DNA of 61,722 bases from Gammaproteobacteria bacterium (GTDB taxonomy: Bacteria > Pseudomonadota > Gammaproteobacteria > Xanthomonadales > Rhodanobacteraceae): contig SHNG01000180.1 in NCBI GenBank assembly GCA_004295005.1, positions 1 through 61,722 on the forward strand, given 5' to 3'. Under the pieces are notes generated by a model. The model made no database searches. It was not told the origin of the DNA and was given only the letters and a program-made list of their open reading frames with translations. Made by a program: the position numbers and the translations under genes. Positions 43,039 to 52,943 of this stretch are shown one piece after another. The stretch's first letter is position 1; every line of letters begins with the position of its first letter.

Positions 43039-43617
43039 CTACTCGAGTATGGATCGAACCGCCTCCAAAGCCTCCTGCACAATCTGGGCAGGCGCTTTTT
43101 CCATGCGCTTGAGGAAACTCTGATTTTGCTCGTCATCCCGGAATCGCGAAGCGATATCCGGACCTGCGAAGGCATGGATGCCGAAGCGGAACGCCGCAGG
43201 CGGCCCGAAGGGCGAACGCCGGGAGGCGTGAGTCATCCAGTGCCTTTGCATTCCAACGAGTTGCGAAAAGGTCACTGGGTTGACTCGCCGCTCCTGCGGC
43301 TCGCCCATTGGGTCATCGGCTATGCCGATGTTCGCTCCGGCTTCAAAGGCCATGGATGGCCTGCATGCAGGAAATGCAGGAGCACCTTCCTGCCTGCCTG
43401 GGCAGTCCGCCTTCGCGGGAACGACGAAGATTGGGAATAATCAGAGTTTCCTTAAACGTCCGTGCCCGCGCATCAACCGTGCGGGTCTGATCGCAGAGAA
43501 TGATACCTTGGGTTTTTGTACCCGCTCCCAACAGCATCACGCTGAACCCGGTTTCGCCCGAAGCGATACCGCCTTGCGTGATCGGCGCCAACAGGAGCAG
43601 CCCGGATGCGTTGTGAG
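43039..43617 (-). pseudogene. ChpB/MazF-family toxin remnant split by a MITE
   Basis: On the minus strand, 43617 to 43452 reads NASGLLLLAPITQGG, then TGFSVMLLGAG, and DQTRTVDARARTF-K, the core of ChpB/PemK-type mRNA interferases. The element at 43113-43451 interrupts it. Beyond the element the same strand resumes with KRMEKAPAQIVQEALEAVRS and ILE before a TAG at 43039-43041, a normal C-terminus of that family. Removing the element and one 4-bp duplicate joins ACG-TTC-AAG-CGC in frame (Thr-Phe-Lys-Arg). The first ~40 residues of the toxin are not recognisable upstream, and no antitoxin gene was found, so the locus is broken at both ends. Confidence 0.8.
43113..43451. mobile_element. MITE copy 3, long form, inserted in the toxin gene
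   Basis: A 339-bp element bounded by GGAAACTCTGAT and ATCAGAGTTTCC, with flanks TTGA (43109-43112) and TTAA (43452-43455), a 4-bp duplication differing at one base. Inside are CATCCCGGAATCGCGAAGCG and, around 43185-43430, a segment rich in GCGGCCCGAAGGGCGAACGC and CAGTCCGCCTTCGCGGGA. Related sequence occurs at 58065-58290. No transposase frame is present. Confidence 0.9.
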
Positions 43618-43716
43618 CATGTCCTTGTCCATCGCACACTGGTCAGATGCAATGCCGCTGCAATTCCTTGTCGCCTGGGACAGAGCGCAGCAGTTCGCAG
43701 GCAAGACGGAAATTGT

Positions 43717-43899
43717 TCAGAACACGGTCAACAGGGCGATGGAGAGTGCGGCGTAGATACCGACCACGATCCAGAAGTAGACCGGCGATTCGTCGCGGTT
43801 GATCGTGCGTCCCCGCACGCCGGATTTGGCGAAAACCTTGCCTTCAACGGCGGCATATACCGTGTAGATCACCAGCAGCGCGCCCAGCGCCTTGAACAT
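43717..43899 (-). CDS. small membrane protein of unknown function
   Basis: 60 residues with two membrane segments: FKALGALLVIYTVYAAV at the N-terminus and PVYFWIVVGIYAALSIALL at the C-terminus, joined by a basic loop (KSGVRGRTINRDE). AAAAGGAC lies upstream of the ATG at a good distance. Small two-helix proteins like this occur in related genomes, but I know of no function. The sequence from 43900 to the ilv leader shows no further gene. Confidence 0.68.
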   Translation of the reverse strand: MFKALGALLVIYTVYAAVEGKVFAKSGVRGRTINRDESPVYFWIVVGIYAALSIALLTVF

Positions 43900-44132
43900 G
43901 GTTTGTCCTTTTCAGTTTGGGTCGCAGGCTCCTGGCCGATCGCATGGTGGCAAGTTCCATTTCAATTTCCCGGCTTGCGGCAGAAGGTGGGAAACCGCAT
44001 GAAAGCGAGCTTTGCAGGGTACTCCATCCCTTGCTTTCCCATGCAGATTCCTCGCCAATTGCGCGCTCGGCCAGCAAGGTCGCCATACGCAGACGAATTG
44101 GTTGTGCGATTCGCCTTATGCAAAAAAAGCGG

Positions 44133-44161
44133 TTGACAGATTCGCAAAAGCCGTGTTTCCA
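44133..44161 (+). promoter_or_regulatory. possible promoter of the ilv-leu operon
   Basis: A perfect -35 TTGACA (44133-44138) is followed 17 bases later by TTTCCA (44156-44161), a weak -10. Transcription would start near 44168, almost at the first ATG of the leader peptide. Either that ATG is used without a leader or the internal ATG at 44223 is the true start. Confidence 0.45.
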
Positions 44162-44168
44162 TGCCGCC

Positions 44169-44315
44169 ATGACGCAGCGCACCAACAACCCGCAAACTTT
44201 TGAACATGTGGCGATTGCCAGCATGTCTGCGGCTGTGCTGCCAACTTCCAGCCTTGCTCTCGTAATTATTATCGTACTTACCGTCCTTACAGGCGCGGGG
44301 TTCGGGCACGTGTAG
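44169..44315 (+). CDS. branched-chain amino-acid leader peptide
   Basis: Up to 48 residues from ATG 44169, or 30 from ATG 44223. The end reads LALVIIIVLTVLTGAGFGHV: within ten codons there are Val-Ile-Ile-Ile-Val-Leu-Thr-Val-Leu, exactly the residues made by the operon downstream. Shortage of charged tRNA-Ile/Val/Leu would stall a ribosome here. The stop TAG (44313-44315) lies just before the RNA hairpin region. This is the layout of the E. coli ilvL leader, though the peptide sequence differs. Confidence 0.85.
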   Translation: MTQRTNNPQTFEHVAIASMSAAVLPTSSLALVIIIVLTVLTGAGFGHV

Positions 44316-44383
44316 CCAAACACTAAACCCAGGTAACAAGAACCTGAACCCCGCGTCCCAAAAGGCGCGGGGTTTTTGTTTTT
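44294..44383 (+). terminator. transcription attenuator of the ilv-leu operon
   Basis: Terminator: stem AACCCCGCG (44347-44355) with CGCGGGGTT (44366-44374), loop of ten bases, followed by a T-rich run ending near 44383. Antiterminator: CGCGGGGTTCGGG (44294-44306), inside the last codons of the leader peptide, can pair over 13 bases with CCTGAACCCCGCG (44343-44355), the same arm the terminator needs. A ribosome stalled at the Val/Ile/Leu codons would leave the antiterminator free and let transcription enter ilvD; one that reaches the stop would cover 44294-44306 and allow the terminator. Confidence 0.9.
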
Positions 44384-44422
44384 GCGGCCCGGGTTTCCTG
44401 CAATTTCCAAGGAACTCGCTTC

Positions 44423-46306
44423 GTGAAAAGCAATGCCATCAAATCCGGACCCGCCCGTGCACCTGCCCGCGCCATGCTGCGCGCGACAGGTCTGGATGAT
44501 GCCGCGATCGCCAAACCGTTCGTCGGCGTGATCCACACCTGGACCGATGTCTCGCCGTGCAACCTGAACCTGCGCGAATTGGCCCGGCATGTACGCGAAG
44601 GCGTGCAGTCCGCTGGCGGCACCGCGGTCGAGTTCAACACGATCGCGGTGACCGATGGCATCGCCATGGGTTCCGCAGGCATGCGCGCGTCACTGGCTTC
44701 ACGCGAAACCATCGCCGATTCAATCGAACTGGCCGCACTTGGCCACTGCCTTGATGCGCTGGTGCTGCTGGTCGGTTGCGACAAGACCATCCCGGCTGCG
44801 GTGATGGCGGCGGCGCGCCTGGACCTGCCGACGGTGATCCTCTACGGCGGCACCATCATGCCCGGGCATTGCCCCATCAAGGAATCGGGAGCCAAAGGCG
44901 ACCCACGCGCGTCCCTCGCCCGCACAGCGGGAGAGGGGGTCGAGGCCGCCTCCAGCGGGCGAAGGGTCGGCGGAGCCGATGGTGGGGTGAGGGTAAAAGC
45001 CTTGAGCGGAAGCACAGCCATACCCATCACCGTGCAGGACGTATTCGAAGCGGTCGGCGCACACGCGGCGGGCAGCATCGACGATGCGCAACTGCACGCC
45101 ATCGAATCGCGTGCCTGCCCCGGTGCGGGTGCCTGCGGTGGTCAGTTCACCGCCAACACCATGGCCATGGTGTTGACCTTCCTCGGCCTGTCGCCGCTGG
45201 GATTCAACGATGTTCCGGCCGTGCATGCCGACAAGCCAGCCGCCGCGCGTGCTTGCGGCGAACGGGTAATGCAGCTCTTGCGCGATGACGGGCCGACACC
45301 CCGCGACCTCCTCTCCCCCGCGGCGCTGCGCAACGCCGCGCGCGCGGTGTCGGCCACGGCGGGTTCCACCAATGCGGCGCTGCACCTGCTCGCGATTGCC
45401 CATGAAGCCGGAGTCACCTTCGACCTCGAGGATTTCCACAACGCGGCAAGCACGCCGGTGATTGCCGACTTGAAACCCGGCGGCCGCTACACCGCCGCCG
45501 AGATGTTCGCCGCCGGTGGCGTGGCCCTGGTTGCACGCGAGTTGCGCGCGGCCGGTCTGATCGATGACGTCGCCAGCGTGGATGGACCGTCGTTCTTTGC
45601 CGTACTCGACGCCCTGCCCACGGCCAATGCGCAAGACGTGGTGCATCCGGTGGCCAATCCGCTCAAGCCGTGTGGCGGCTATTCCATCCTTTACGGCGAC
45701 CTCGCTCCGCAAGGTTGCATCGTCAAACTCGCCGGCCACGGCCGCGACCGTTTCGAAGGGCCGGCGCGCGTGTTTGATTCGGAAGAAGACACCTTCGCCG
45801 CCGTGCAGGATCGCAAGATCCAGGCGGGCGATGTGGTGGTGATCCGCTTCGAAGGCCCTGCCGGTGGACCGGGCATGCGCGAAATGCTGGCGGTGACTGC
45901 GGCACTGGTCGGCCAGGGTCTCGGCAATGAAGTCGCCCTGATCACCGATGGCCGCTTCAGTGGCGCCACCCACGGCTTCATGGTGGGTCACGTCGCGCCG
46001 GAAGCAGCACGCGGCGGACCCATTGCCCGCCTGCGTGATGGCGACCGCGTATGCATCGATGTCGCTGCCCGTCGCATCGACGTCGCTGCCGATCTCGCCC
46101 AACGCGAACCGGCGCGCATCGCGCCACGCGTCACCACCGGCGTTCTCGCCAAGTACGCGCGCGATGTTTCTTCGGCATCCAAGGGTGCGGTCACTTCACC
46201 GGGCTTGCTCGAAATAGCCGCCACGCGCTCACCGACGGCTTCCGTAGGAGCGCTTTCAGGCGCGACCGAAGCTCGAATACCAGCGCCAAGCCCTGTTCGC
46301 GCCTGA
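44423..46306 (+). CDS. ilvD: dihydroxy-acid dehydratase with repeat-derived insertions
   Basis: 627 residues from a GTG with AAGGA upstream; the short form of the family usually has about 560-570. It removes water from 2,3-dihydroxy-3-methylvalerate/isovalerate using an iron-sulfur cluster (Cys in VGCDKTIPA and [16 protein letters not shown]). Between GTIMPGHC and [16 protein letters not shown], where relatives have a few residues, it carries about 45 residues, partly encoded by a REP-like element (44908-44996). After the normal ending [17 protein letters not shown] it continues with ~27 residues ending in SPVRA; those from about [11 protein letters not shown] onward, and the stop codon itself, come from a REP palindrome. 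It is the first gene of the operon after the attenuator. Confidence 0.93.
   Translation: MKSNAIKSGPARAPARAMLRATGLDDAAIAKPFVGVIHTWTDVSPCNLNLRELARHVREGVQSAGGTAVEFNTIAVTDGIAMGSAGMRASLASRETIADSIELAALGHCLDALVLLVGCDKTIPAAVMAAARLDLPTVILYGGTIMPGHCPIKESGAKGDPRASLARTAGEGVEAASSGRRVGGADGGVRVKALSGSTAIPITVQDVFEAVGAHAAGSIDDAQLHAIESRACPGAGACGGQFTANTMAMVLTFLGLSPLGFNDVPAVHADKPAAARACGERVMQLLRDDGPTPRDLLSPAALRNAARAVSATAGSTNAALHLLAIAHEAGVTFDLEDFHNAASTPVIADLKPGGRYTAAEMFAAGGVALVARELRAAGLIDDVASVDGPSFFAVLDALPTANAQDVVHPVANPLKPCGGYSILYGDLAPQGCIVKLAGHGRDRFEGPARVFDSEEDTFAAVQDRKIQAGDVVVIRFEGPAGGPGMREMLAVTAALVGQGLGNEVALITDGRFSGATHGFMVGHVAPEAARGGPIARLRDGDRVCIDVAARRIDVAADLAQREPARIAPRVTTGVLAKYARDVSSASKGAVTSPGLLEIAATRSPTASVGALSGATEARIPAPSPVRA
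44908..44996. repeat. REP-like element inside ilvD
   Basis: GCGTCCCTCGCCCGCACAGC followed by GGGAGAGGG, a GC-rich middle and GGTGGGGTGAGGGT. This is the same composition as the CTCTCCCGC...GCGGGAGAGG...GTGAGGGTGG units at 9994-10320. It lies inside the ilvD reading frame and encodes roughly residues 162-191 (SLARTAGEG...GGVRV) without a frameshift or stop. Confidence 0.75.
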
Positions 46307-46318
46307 AGGCGCTCCTAC
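46243..46318. repeat. inverted REP pair across the 3' end of ilvD
   Basis: GTAGGAGCGCTTTCAGGCGC (46243-46262) and GCGCCTGAAGGCGCTCCTAC (46299-46318) are near-perfect inverted repeats of the GTAGGAGCGGCTTCAGCCGC class. The ilvD stop codon TGA (46304-46306) is inside the right arm. Further decayed copies (CTACAAGCGCTCCTGCAAAC) lead up to ilvC. Confidence 0.9.
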
Positions 46319-46385
46319 AAACCCTTCTACAAGCGCTCCTGCAAACGATCCCACAAGAACCCTCTTCTCCCAAGGAACCCCGATC

Positions 46386-47393
46386 ATGACCTCGCATCAA
46401 TCCCCCCGCATCACCATCGTCGGCTACGGCAGCCAGGGTCGCGCGCACGCGCTCAACCTGCGCGACTCCGGCTTTGAGGTGACCATTGGCTTGCGTCCCG
46501 GCGGGCCGACCGAGATCAAGGCGATCGCCGATGGCTTCACCGTCAAATCGCCTGCAGCTGCCGTGCGCGCAGCGGATGTGGTGGCCGTACTCACGCCCGA
46601 CATGGTGCAACCGCAGCTCTACCGCGACGTGCTCGAACCGAACATGGCAAAGGGCGCCTGCCTGCTGTTCGCACACGGCTTCAATGTGCACTACGCACAG
46701 GTTCATCCGCGCGCCGACCTCGACGTGGTGCTGGTCGCGCCAAAAGGACCGGGCGCACTCGTGCGTCGTGAATACGAGATCGGTCGCGGCGTGCCGAGTG
46801 TGTATGCCGTGCACCAGGACGTGAGCGGTCGCGCCGAACAACTGGCATTGCAGTATTGCGCGGGCATCGGCGGTGCGCGCCAGAACGCGATCCGCACCAG
46901 CTTCAAGGAGGAAACCGAAACCGATCTGTTCGGCGAACAGGCCGTGCTGTGCGGTGGCGCGACCAAACTCGTGCAGGCCGGTTGGGAAACCCTGGTCGCG
47001 GCCGGTTACCAGCCGGAAGTGGCGTACTACGAATGCCTGCACGAACTGAAGCTGATCGTCGACCTGTTCTACGAGGGCGGCATCACGCGCATGCACGAAT
47101 TCATCAGCGAGACCGCGCAGTACGGTGCCCTGACCCGCGGCAGCTACGTCGTGGACGAGAACACCCGCGCACAGATGCAGAAGATCCTGGCGGAAATCCA
47201 GGACGGCAGCTTTGCCCGCCAATGGATCGCCGAGTACCAGGGCGGCAACGCGAACTACAAGGCACTCAAGCAGGCTGATCTTGATCATCCGATCGAGGCG
47301 GTCGGCAGGCGCCTGCGTGCCAACATGAAGTGGCTGTCGGCAAGCGCACAGGCAAGCAAGCCCGCCAGCCAAACCGAGCAGGCCATGGCATGA
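46386..47393 (+). CDS. ilvC: ketol-acid reductoisomerase, class I
   Basis: 335 residues. It isomerises and reduces acetolactate or acetohydroxybutyrate to the dihydroxy acids. [19 protein letters not shown] is the nucleotide-binding start, and the knotted C-terminal domain has [26 protein letters not shown] and [12 protein letters not shown] with the metal-binding Glu/Asp residues. The loop that reads the cofactor phosphate is [12 protein letters not shown], lacking the usual Ser pair of class I enzymes. AAGGA lies eleven bases upstream. It overlaps ilvG by four bases (ATGA). Confidence 0.96.
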   Translation: MTSHQSPRITIVGYGSQGRAHALNLRDSGFEVTIGLRPGGPTEIKAIADGFTVKSPAAAVRAADVVAVLTPDMVQPQLYRDVLEPNMAKGACLLFAHGFNVHYAQVHPRADLDVVLVAPKGPGALVRREYEIGRGVPSVYAVHQDVSGRAEQLALQYCAGIGGARQNAIRTSFKEETETDLFGEQAVLCGGATKLVQAGWETLVAAGYQPEVAYYECLHELKLIVDLFYEGGITRMHEFISETAQYGALTRGSYVVDENTRAQMQKILAEIQDGSFARQWIAEYQGGNANYKALKQADLDHPIEAVGRRLRANMKWLSASAQASKPASQTEQAMA

Positions 47394-49081
47394 ACGCGGC
47401 GCAGTGGCTGGTTCGCGCACTGGAAGCCGAGGGCGTCGACACGCTGTTCGGCTATCCCGGCGGCGCCATCATGCCGTTCTACGACGCGCTGTACGGCAGC
47501 GCGCTGAAGCACATCCTGGTGCGCCACGAGCAAGGCGCCGCCTTTGCCGCCAATGGCTACGCTCGTGCCACCGGCAGGGTGGGTGTCTGCGTGGCGACTT
47601 CCGGCCCGGGTGCCACCAACCTCGTCACCGGCATCGCCGATGCCATGTTCGATTCGGTTCCACTGGTGGCGATTACCGGTCAGGTACCGACGACCCTGAT
47701 GGGTACGGATGCCTTCCAGGAAGTGGACGTGTTCGGCTTGACCCTGCCCCTGGTCAAGCACAGTTTCCTTGTGCGCAGCGTCGATGAATTGCCACAGGCA
47801 GTTGGCGAGGCGTTTCGTCTGGCGCGCTCGGGTCGCCCGGGACCGGTGTTGATCGACCTGCCGAAGAACGTGCAAACCGCCGATGCCACGCATCTTGCCG
47901 CACACGTTGCGGCCGCCACCGATGCGGTGCCGCAGCCACAAGCACAGGCATTGCGCGCAGCACTCGAACTGCTCTCCAAGGCGCGCCGCCCCTTGGCCTA
48001 CGCCGGCGGTGGCGTTGCCCTGGGTGATGCAGTCGCCGAGTTCCGCACCTTTGTCGAGGCCACCGAGATCCCTGCCGTGCTGACCCTGCGTGGCATCGGC
48101 GCGCTGCCAGCCACGCACCCGCTCAACCTCGGCATGCTCGGCATGCACGGCACCCAGGCAGCGAACCTGGCCGTGCAGGAATGCGATGTGCTGGTGGTGA
48201 TCGGTGCGCGTTTTGATGACCGCGCCACCGGCAAACTGTCCGAGTTTGCCCCGCACGCCAAGGTCATTCATCTGGATTTCGATGCGGCCGAAATCGGCAA
48301 GCTGCGCGTCACCGAGGTGGGCGTGCGCGGTGATTTGCGCGGCAGTCTGGATGTGCTCGCCACGGTGAGGCCCGACTGCGCAAACTGGCGCGAACGCTGC
48401 CAGGGCAACAAGCAGCGTCTGGCCTTTCGCTACGACGCGCCGGGCTCGAGCGTGTATGCACCGGCCTTGTTGAAGCGCCTCTCGCAACGCGCGCCAGCGG
48501 CCATCGTCAGTTGCGATGTCGGCCAGCACCAGATGTGGGTGGCCCAGCACTGGCAGTTCAACGATCCACGCAAGCACCTGACCAGTGGATCGCTGGGCGC
48601 GATGGGTTTCGGCCTGCCGGCCGCGATGGGCGCGCAACTGGCAATGCCCGCTGCGCAGGTCATCTGCGTGAGTGGCGATGGTTCGTTCATGATGAATGTG
48701 CAGGAGCTGGCCACCCTAGTCCGTTACCGCCTGCCGGTGAAGATCGTGCTGCTCGACAACCAGCGCCTGGGCATGGTGCGCCAATGGCAGGAACTGTTCT
48801 TTGCCGGGCGCTATTCGGAAACCGACTTGTCCGACAACCCGGACTTTGCCGCCCTCGCCCGCGCCTTCGGTGTTGAAGCGATGTTCGTGGACTGCGCCGC
48901 CGACGTGAACGACGCGCTGGATCGCCTGCTCGCCTGCGACGGCCCGGCCTTGCTGCACGTGGCCATCGATGCCATGGCCAATGTCTGGCCACTGGTGCCG
49001 CCCAATCGCAACAACGCGCAGATGCTGCTGGATCCACAAACCCTGGAAATGGAGGACGCCGATGCCGCGCTACCAACTTGA
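47390..49081 (+). CDS. ilvG: acetolactate synthase, large subunit (IlvG-like)
   Basis: 563 residues. It condenses pyruvate with pyruvate or 2-ketobutyrate using thiamine diphosphate. The start [20 protein letters not shown] and the blocks [46 protein letters not shown] and the thiamine motif GDGSFMMN...[11 protein letters not shown] are closest to isoenzyme II (IlvG) of E. coli by eye. The partner gene is an ilvM-type small subunit, which supports this. It begins within the ilvC stop, and its own 3' end overlaps ilvM by 20 bases. Confidence 0.93.
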   Translation: MNAAQWLVRALEAEGVDTLFGYPGGAIMPFYDALYGSALKHILVRHEQGAAFAANGYARATGRVGVCVATSGPGATNLVTGIADAMFDSVPLVAITGQVPTTLMGTDAFQEVDVFGLTLPLVKHSFLVRSVDELPQAVGEAFRLARSGRPGPVLIDLPKNVQTADATHLAAHVAAATDAVPQPQAQALRAALELLSKARRPLAYAGGGVALGDAVAEFRTFVEATEIPAVLTLRGIGALPATHPLNLGMLGMHGTQAANLAVQECDVLVVIGARFDDRATGKLSEFAPHAKVIHLDFDAAEIGKLRVTEVGVRGDLRGSLDVLATVRPDCANWRERCQGNKQRLAFRYDAPGSSVYAPALLKRLSQRAPAAIVSCDVGQHQMWVAQHWQFNDPRKHLTSGSLGAMGFGLPAAMGAQLAMPAAQVICVSGDGSFMMNVQELATLVRYRLPVKIVLLDNQRLGMVRQWQELFFAGRYSETDLSDNPDFAALARAFGVEAMFVDCAADVNDALDRLLACDGPALLHVAIDAMANVWPLVPPNRNNAQMLLDPQTLEMEDADAALPT

Positions 49082-49301
49082 TCTCACCCTGCGCCGTGCA
49101 GAAGGCGCCCTGACGCGCGTGATCGGCACCGCCGAGCGCCGGGGCTTTCGTCCCCTGAGCGTCGATGGCGAAGCGCGTGAAGATGGCGACCGCTGGCACC
49201 TGCGGCTGTCGGTCGAGGGTGAACGCCCTGCCGAGTTCCTCACCACGCAACTGGAGAAACTCTACGACTGCCTGGCCGTGGAGGCGACGCCATGTCCGTG
49301 A
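49062..49301 (+). CDS. ilvM: acetolactate synthase, small subunit (IlvM-like)
   Basis: 79 residues, one ACT domain: [20 protein letters not shown], then [13 protein letters not shown] and a C-terminal [16 protein letters not shown]. Short subunits of this type go with IlvG; the longer IlvN/IlvH have more ACT material. GGAGG lies six bases upstream inside ilvG. The 3' end overlaps ilvE by ten bases. Confidence 0.88.
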   Translation: MPRYQLDLTLRRAEGALTRVIGTAERRGFRPLSVDGEAREDGDRWHLRLSVEGERPAEFLTTQLEKLYDCLAVEATPCP

Positions 49302-50293
49302 CCGAACCCGGAATGGACCGCGATGCATTGCACGGCGGGAATCATCATCGTGAGGGTGGGCCGGATTCTCCGCCCGTGCAATCGACTGCATCGGTTGCCT
49401 GCCCCGGCTTGCACAAGGACGACTCCACGCAGTCGCGGCCGAAACTCTGGTTTGATGGCGCATTGGTGGATGCCGAATCAGCGCAAGTGCCACTGACCAC
49501 ACACGCCCTGCATTACGGCAGCGGCGTGTTCGAGGGCATCCGCAGCTACGCAACCGCGAAGGGTGGCGCGGCCGTGTTTCGCCTGCCGGAACATTTGCGC
49601 CGCATGCAGAAGGGATGCGCGCTGCTGGATATTCCGTTCGACAGCACGCAGGCGTTCGACGCCATCCTGCAAACCCTGCGCGCCAACGGCCATCGCGATG
49701 CCTACATCCGGCCACTGGCCTGGTGCGGAACCGGATCGATCGGCCTCGATGTTTCCGCGCTCAGCAAACATCTGATGGTGACCACCCTGGCCAGCAAGGT
49801 GCACCTTGCCGTCGAGCGCGTGCGTCTGACGCGATCCCCGTGGAAGCGCAATCCGGCCGGTTCCCTGCCGCCGCTGAAACTCTGTGGTGCCTACGTCAAC
49901 TCCATCCTGGCCAAACGCGAAGCCAAGCAGCGCGGTTTCGACGAATCGCTGTTCGTCGATGACGATGGGCTGGTGGTCGAGTGCACCGGCGCCAATGTGT
50001 TCATGGTGCGCGCAGGTCGCGTGAGTGCGGTCGAACATGCCGACGCGCTTGCCGGCATCACCCGCGACAGCGTCATCGCGCTGACCGGTGCCGACACGCG
50101 CAAGCTTGCCTACGAGGAATTGCGCGATGCCGATGAAGTGTTCGTGTGCGGAACCGCTGCCGAAGTGTTGCCTATCGGTGAACTGGACGGGCGTCGCTAC
50201 GGGGAATCCCTGACTCGCGAAATTGCCGCCCAATATCAACGCGCGGTGCGTGGCGAGGATGCCTCGCGACTCGGCTGGCTCAGCCATGTCTGA
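49292..50293 (+). CDS. ilvE: branched-chain amino-acid aminotransferase with N-terminal extension
   Basis: 333 residues. PLP fold type IV: KLWFDGALVDAESAQVPLTTHALHYG region, GSGVFEGIRSY, the catalytic Lys in KLCGAYVNSILAKREAKQ, and VECTGANVFMV plus GITRDSVIAL. It transfers amino groups to the three branched keto acids. The family start (KLWFDG) is reached only after ~49 unusual residues ([16 protein letters not shown]...). These are encoded across an inverted repeat (49322-49392); they may be translated repeat sequence, since no later in-frame ATG has a ribosome-binding site. Confidence 0.92.
   Translation: MSVTEPGMDRDALHGGNHHREGGPDSPPVQSTASVACPGLHKDDSTQSRPKLWFDGALVDAESAQVPLTTHALHYGSGVFEGIRSYATAKGGAAVFRLPEHLRRMQKGCALLDIPFDSTQAFDAILQTLRANGHRDAYIRPLAWCGTGSIGLDVSALSKHLMVTTLASKVHLAVERVRLTRSPWKRNPAGSLPPLKLCGAYVNSILAKREAKQRGFDESLFVDDDGLVVECTGANVFMVRAGRVSAVEHADALAGITRDSVIALTGADTRKLAYEELRDADEVFVCGTAAEVLPIGELDGRRYGESLTREIAAQYQRAVRGEDASRLGWLSHV
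49322..49392. repeat. inverted repeat in the N-terminal coding region of ilvE
   Basis: GATGCATTGCACGGCGGGAATC (shown in two parts: GATGCATTGCACGG, CGGGAATC) pairs with GATTCTCCGCCCGTGCAA and GACTGCATC, with CATCGTGAGGGTGGGCC between. The central GTGAGGGTGGG recalls the REP-like units elsewhere in the window. Confidence 0.55.
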
Positions 50294-51364
50294 ACCTGAC
50301 GTAGCCGTCACCGCAAGCGATGTGCTGGCCGCGCAGGCGCGCCTGCGTCCGCACCTTGCCGCAACACCCGTGCATCACGCCGAGCGCTTCGGCTGCTGGT
50401 TGAAACTGGAGAACCTGCAGCGCACCGGCTCCTACAAGGTGCGCGGCGCGCTGAATGCGCTGCTTGCCGCGCGCGAGCGTGGCGATACCCGCCCGGTGAT
50501 TGCCGCCTCTGCCGGCAACCATGCGCAGGGCCTGGCCTGGGCTGGTTATCGTCTGCGCATGCCGGTGATCACGGTGATGCCGCGCAACGCGCCGCAAACC
50601 AAGATTGCCGGCGTTGCACATTGGGGCGCCACCGTGCGCCTGCATGGCGAAACCTTCGACGAAGCGCGCGCCCTGGCCAGTGATCTCGCCCAGCAACACG
50701 ACTACCGACTGCTCTCGGCGTTCGATGATGCGGATGTCATTGCCGGACAAGGCACGGTCGGCCTCGAACTGGGCGCGCTGGCGCCGGATGTGGTGATCGT
50801 GCCGATTGGCGGCGGCGGGCTCGCTTCCGGAGTCGCCCTGGCCTTGCACTCGCAAGGCGTGCGCATCGTCGGCGCACAAGTCGATGGCGTCGATGCCATG
50901 GCGCAGGTGCTGGCGGGCAAGCAACCCTTGGCGGAACCGCGTGCCACCCTGGCCGACGGCGTGCGCGTGAAGGTTCCCGGTGAAATCACCCGCTGCGTGT
51001 TGCGTGCATTGCTCGACGACGTGGTGGTGGTGCGTGAAGCGGAGTTGCGCGAAACCCTGGTGCGCCTCGCCCTTGAGGAGCATGTCATTGCCGAGGGCGC
51101 CGGGGCACTCGCCCTCGCCGCCGGTCGTCGCGTGGTCGGCAAGCGCAAGTGTGCCGTGGTCTCCGGCGGCAACATCGATGCCGGCGTGCTCGCACGACTC
51201 CTCAGTGAAGTTCGCACGCGCGCTCCGCGCAGGCCGCGGCGTCGGGTGCGTTCCAGCGCGGAGGATGCCATTGGAAAAATGCTCAACCTGCCACAACCGG
51301 CAACCACGCCGACGCCCGCCAACCCGTCTCCTGAACCTGTCCGCTCCCGAAGCGAAGCCTGTGC

Positions 51365-51368
<4 letters not shown>
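50286..51368 (+). CDS. ilvA: threonine dehydratase, short form without regulatory domain
   Basis: 360 residues. The PLP site is intact: [20 protein letters not shown] with the Schiff-base Lys, [14 protein letters not shown], and the phosphate loop [10 protein letters not shown]. It converts threonine to 2-ketobutyrate, the first step to isoleucine. The E. coli biosynthetic IlvA has 514 residues with a C-terminal ACT-like regulatory part; this one ends after the catalytic domain plus ~50 basic and Pro-rich residues ([15 protein letters not shown]), like TdcB. The start overlaps ilvE by eight bases and the stop overlaps leuA by four. Confidence 0.92.
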
Positions 51369-52936
<1,568 letters not shown>

Positions 52937-52943
52937 GAAACGC

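Noticed and set aside
43113-43451. A protein gene within the long MITE copy
   Set aside because: Frames crossing it are short, composed of repeat-derived sequence shared with 58065-58290, and lack start signals; no transposase motif is present.
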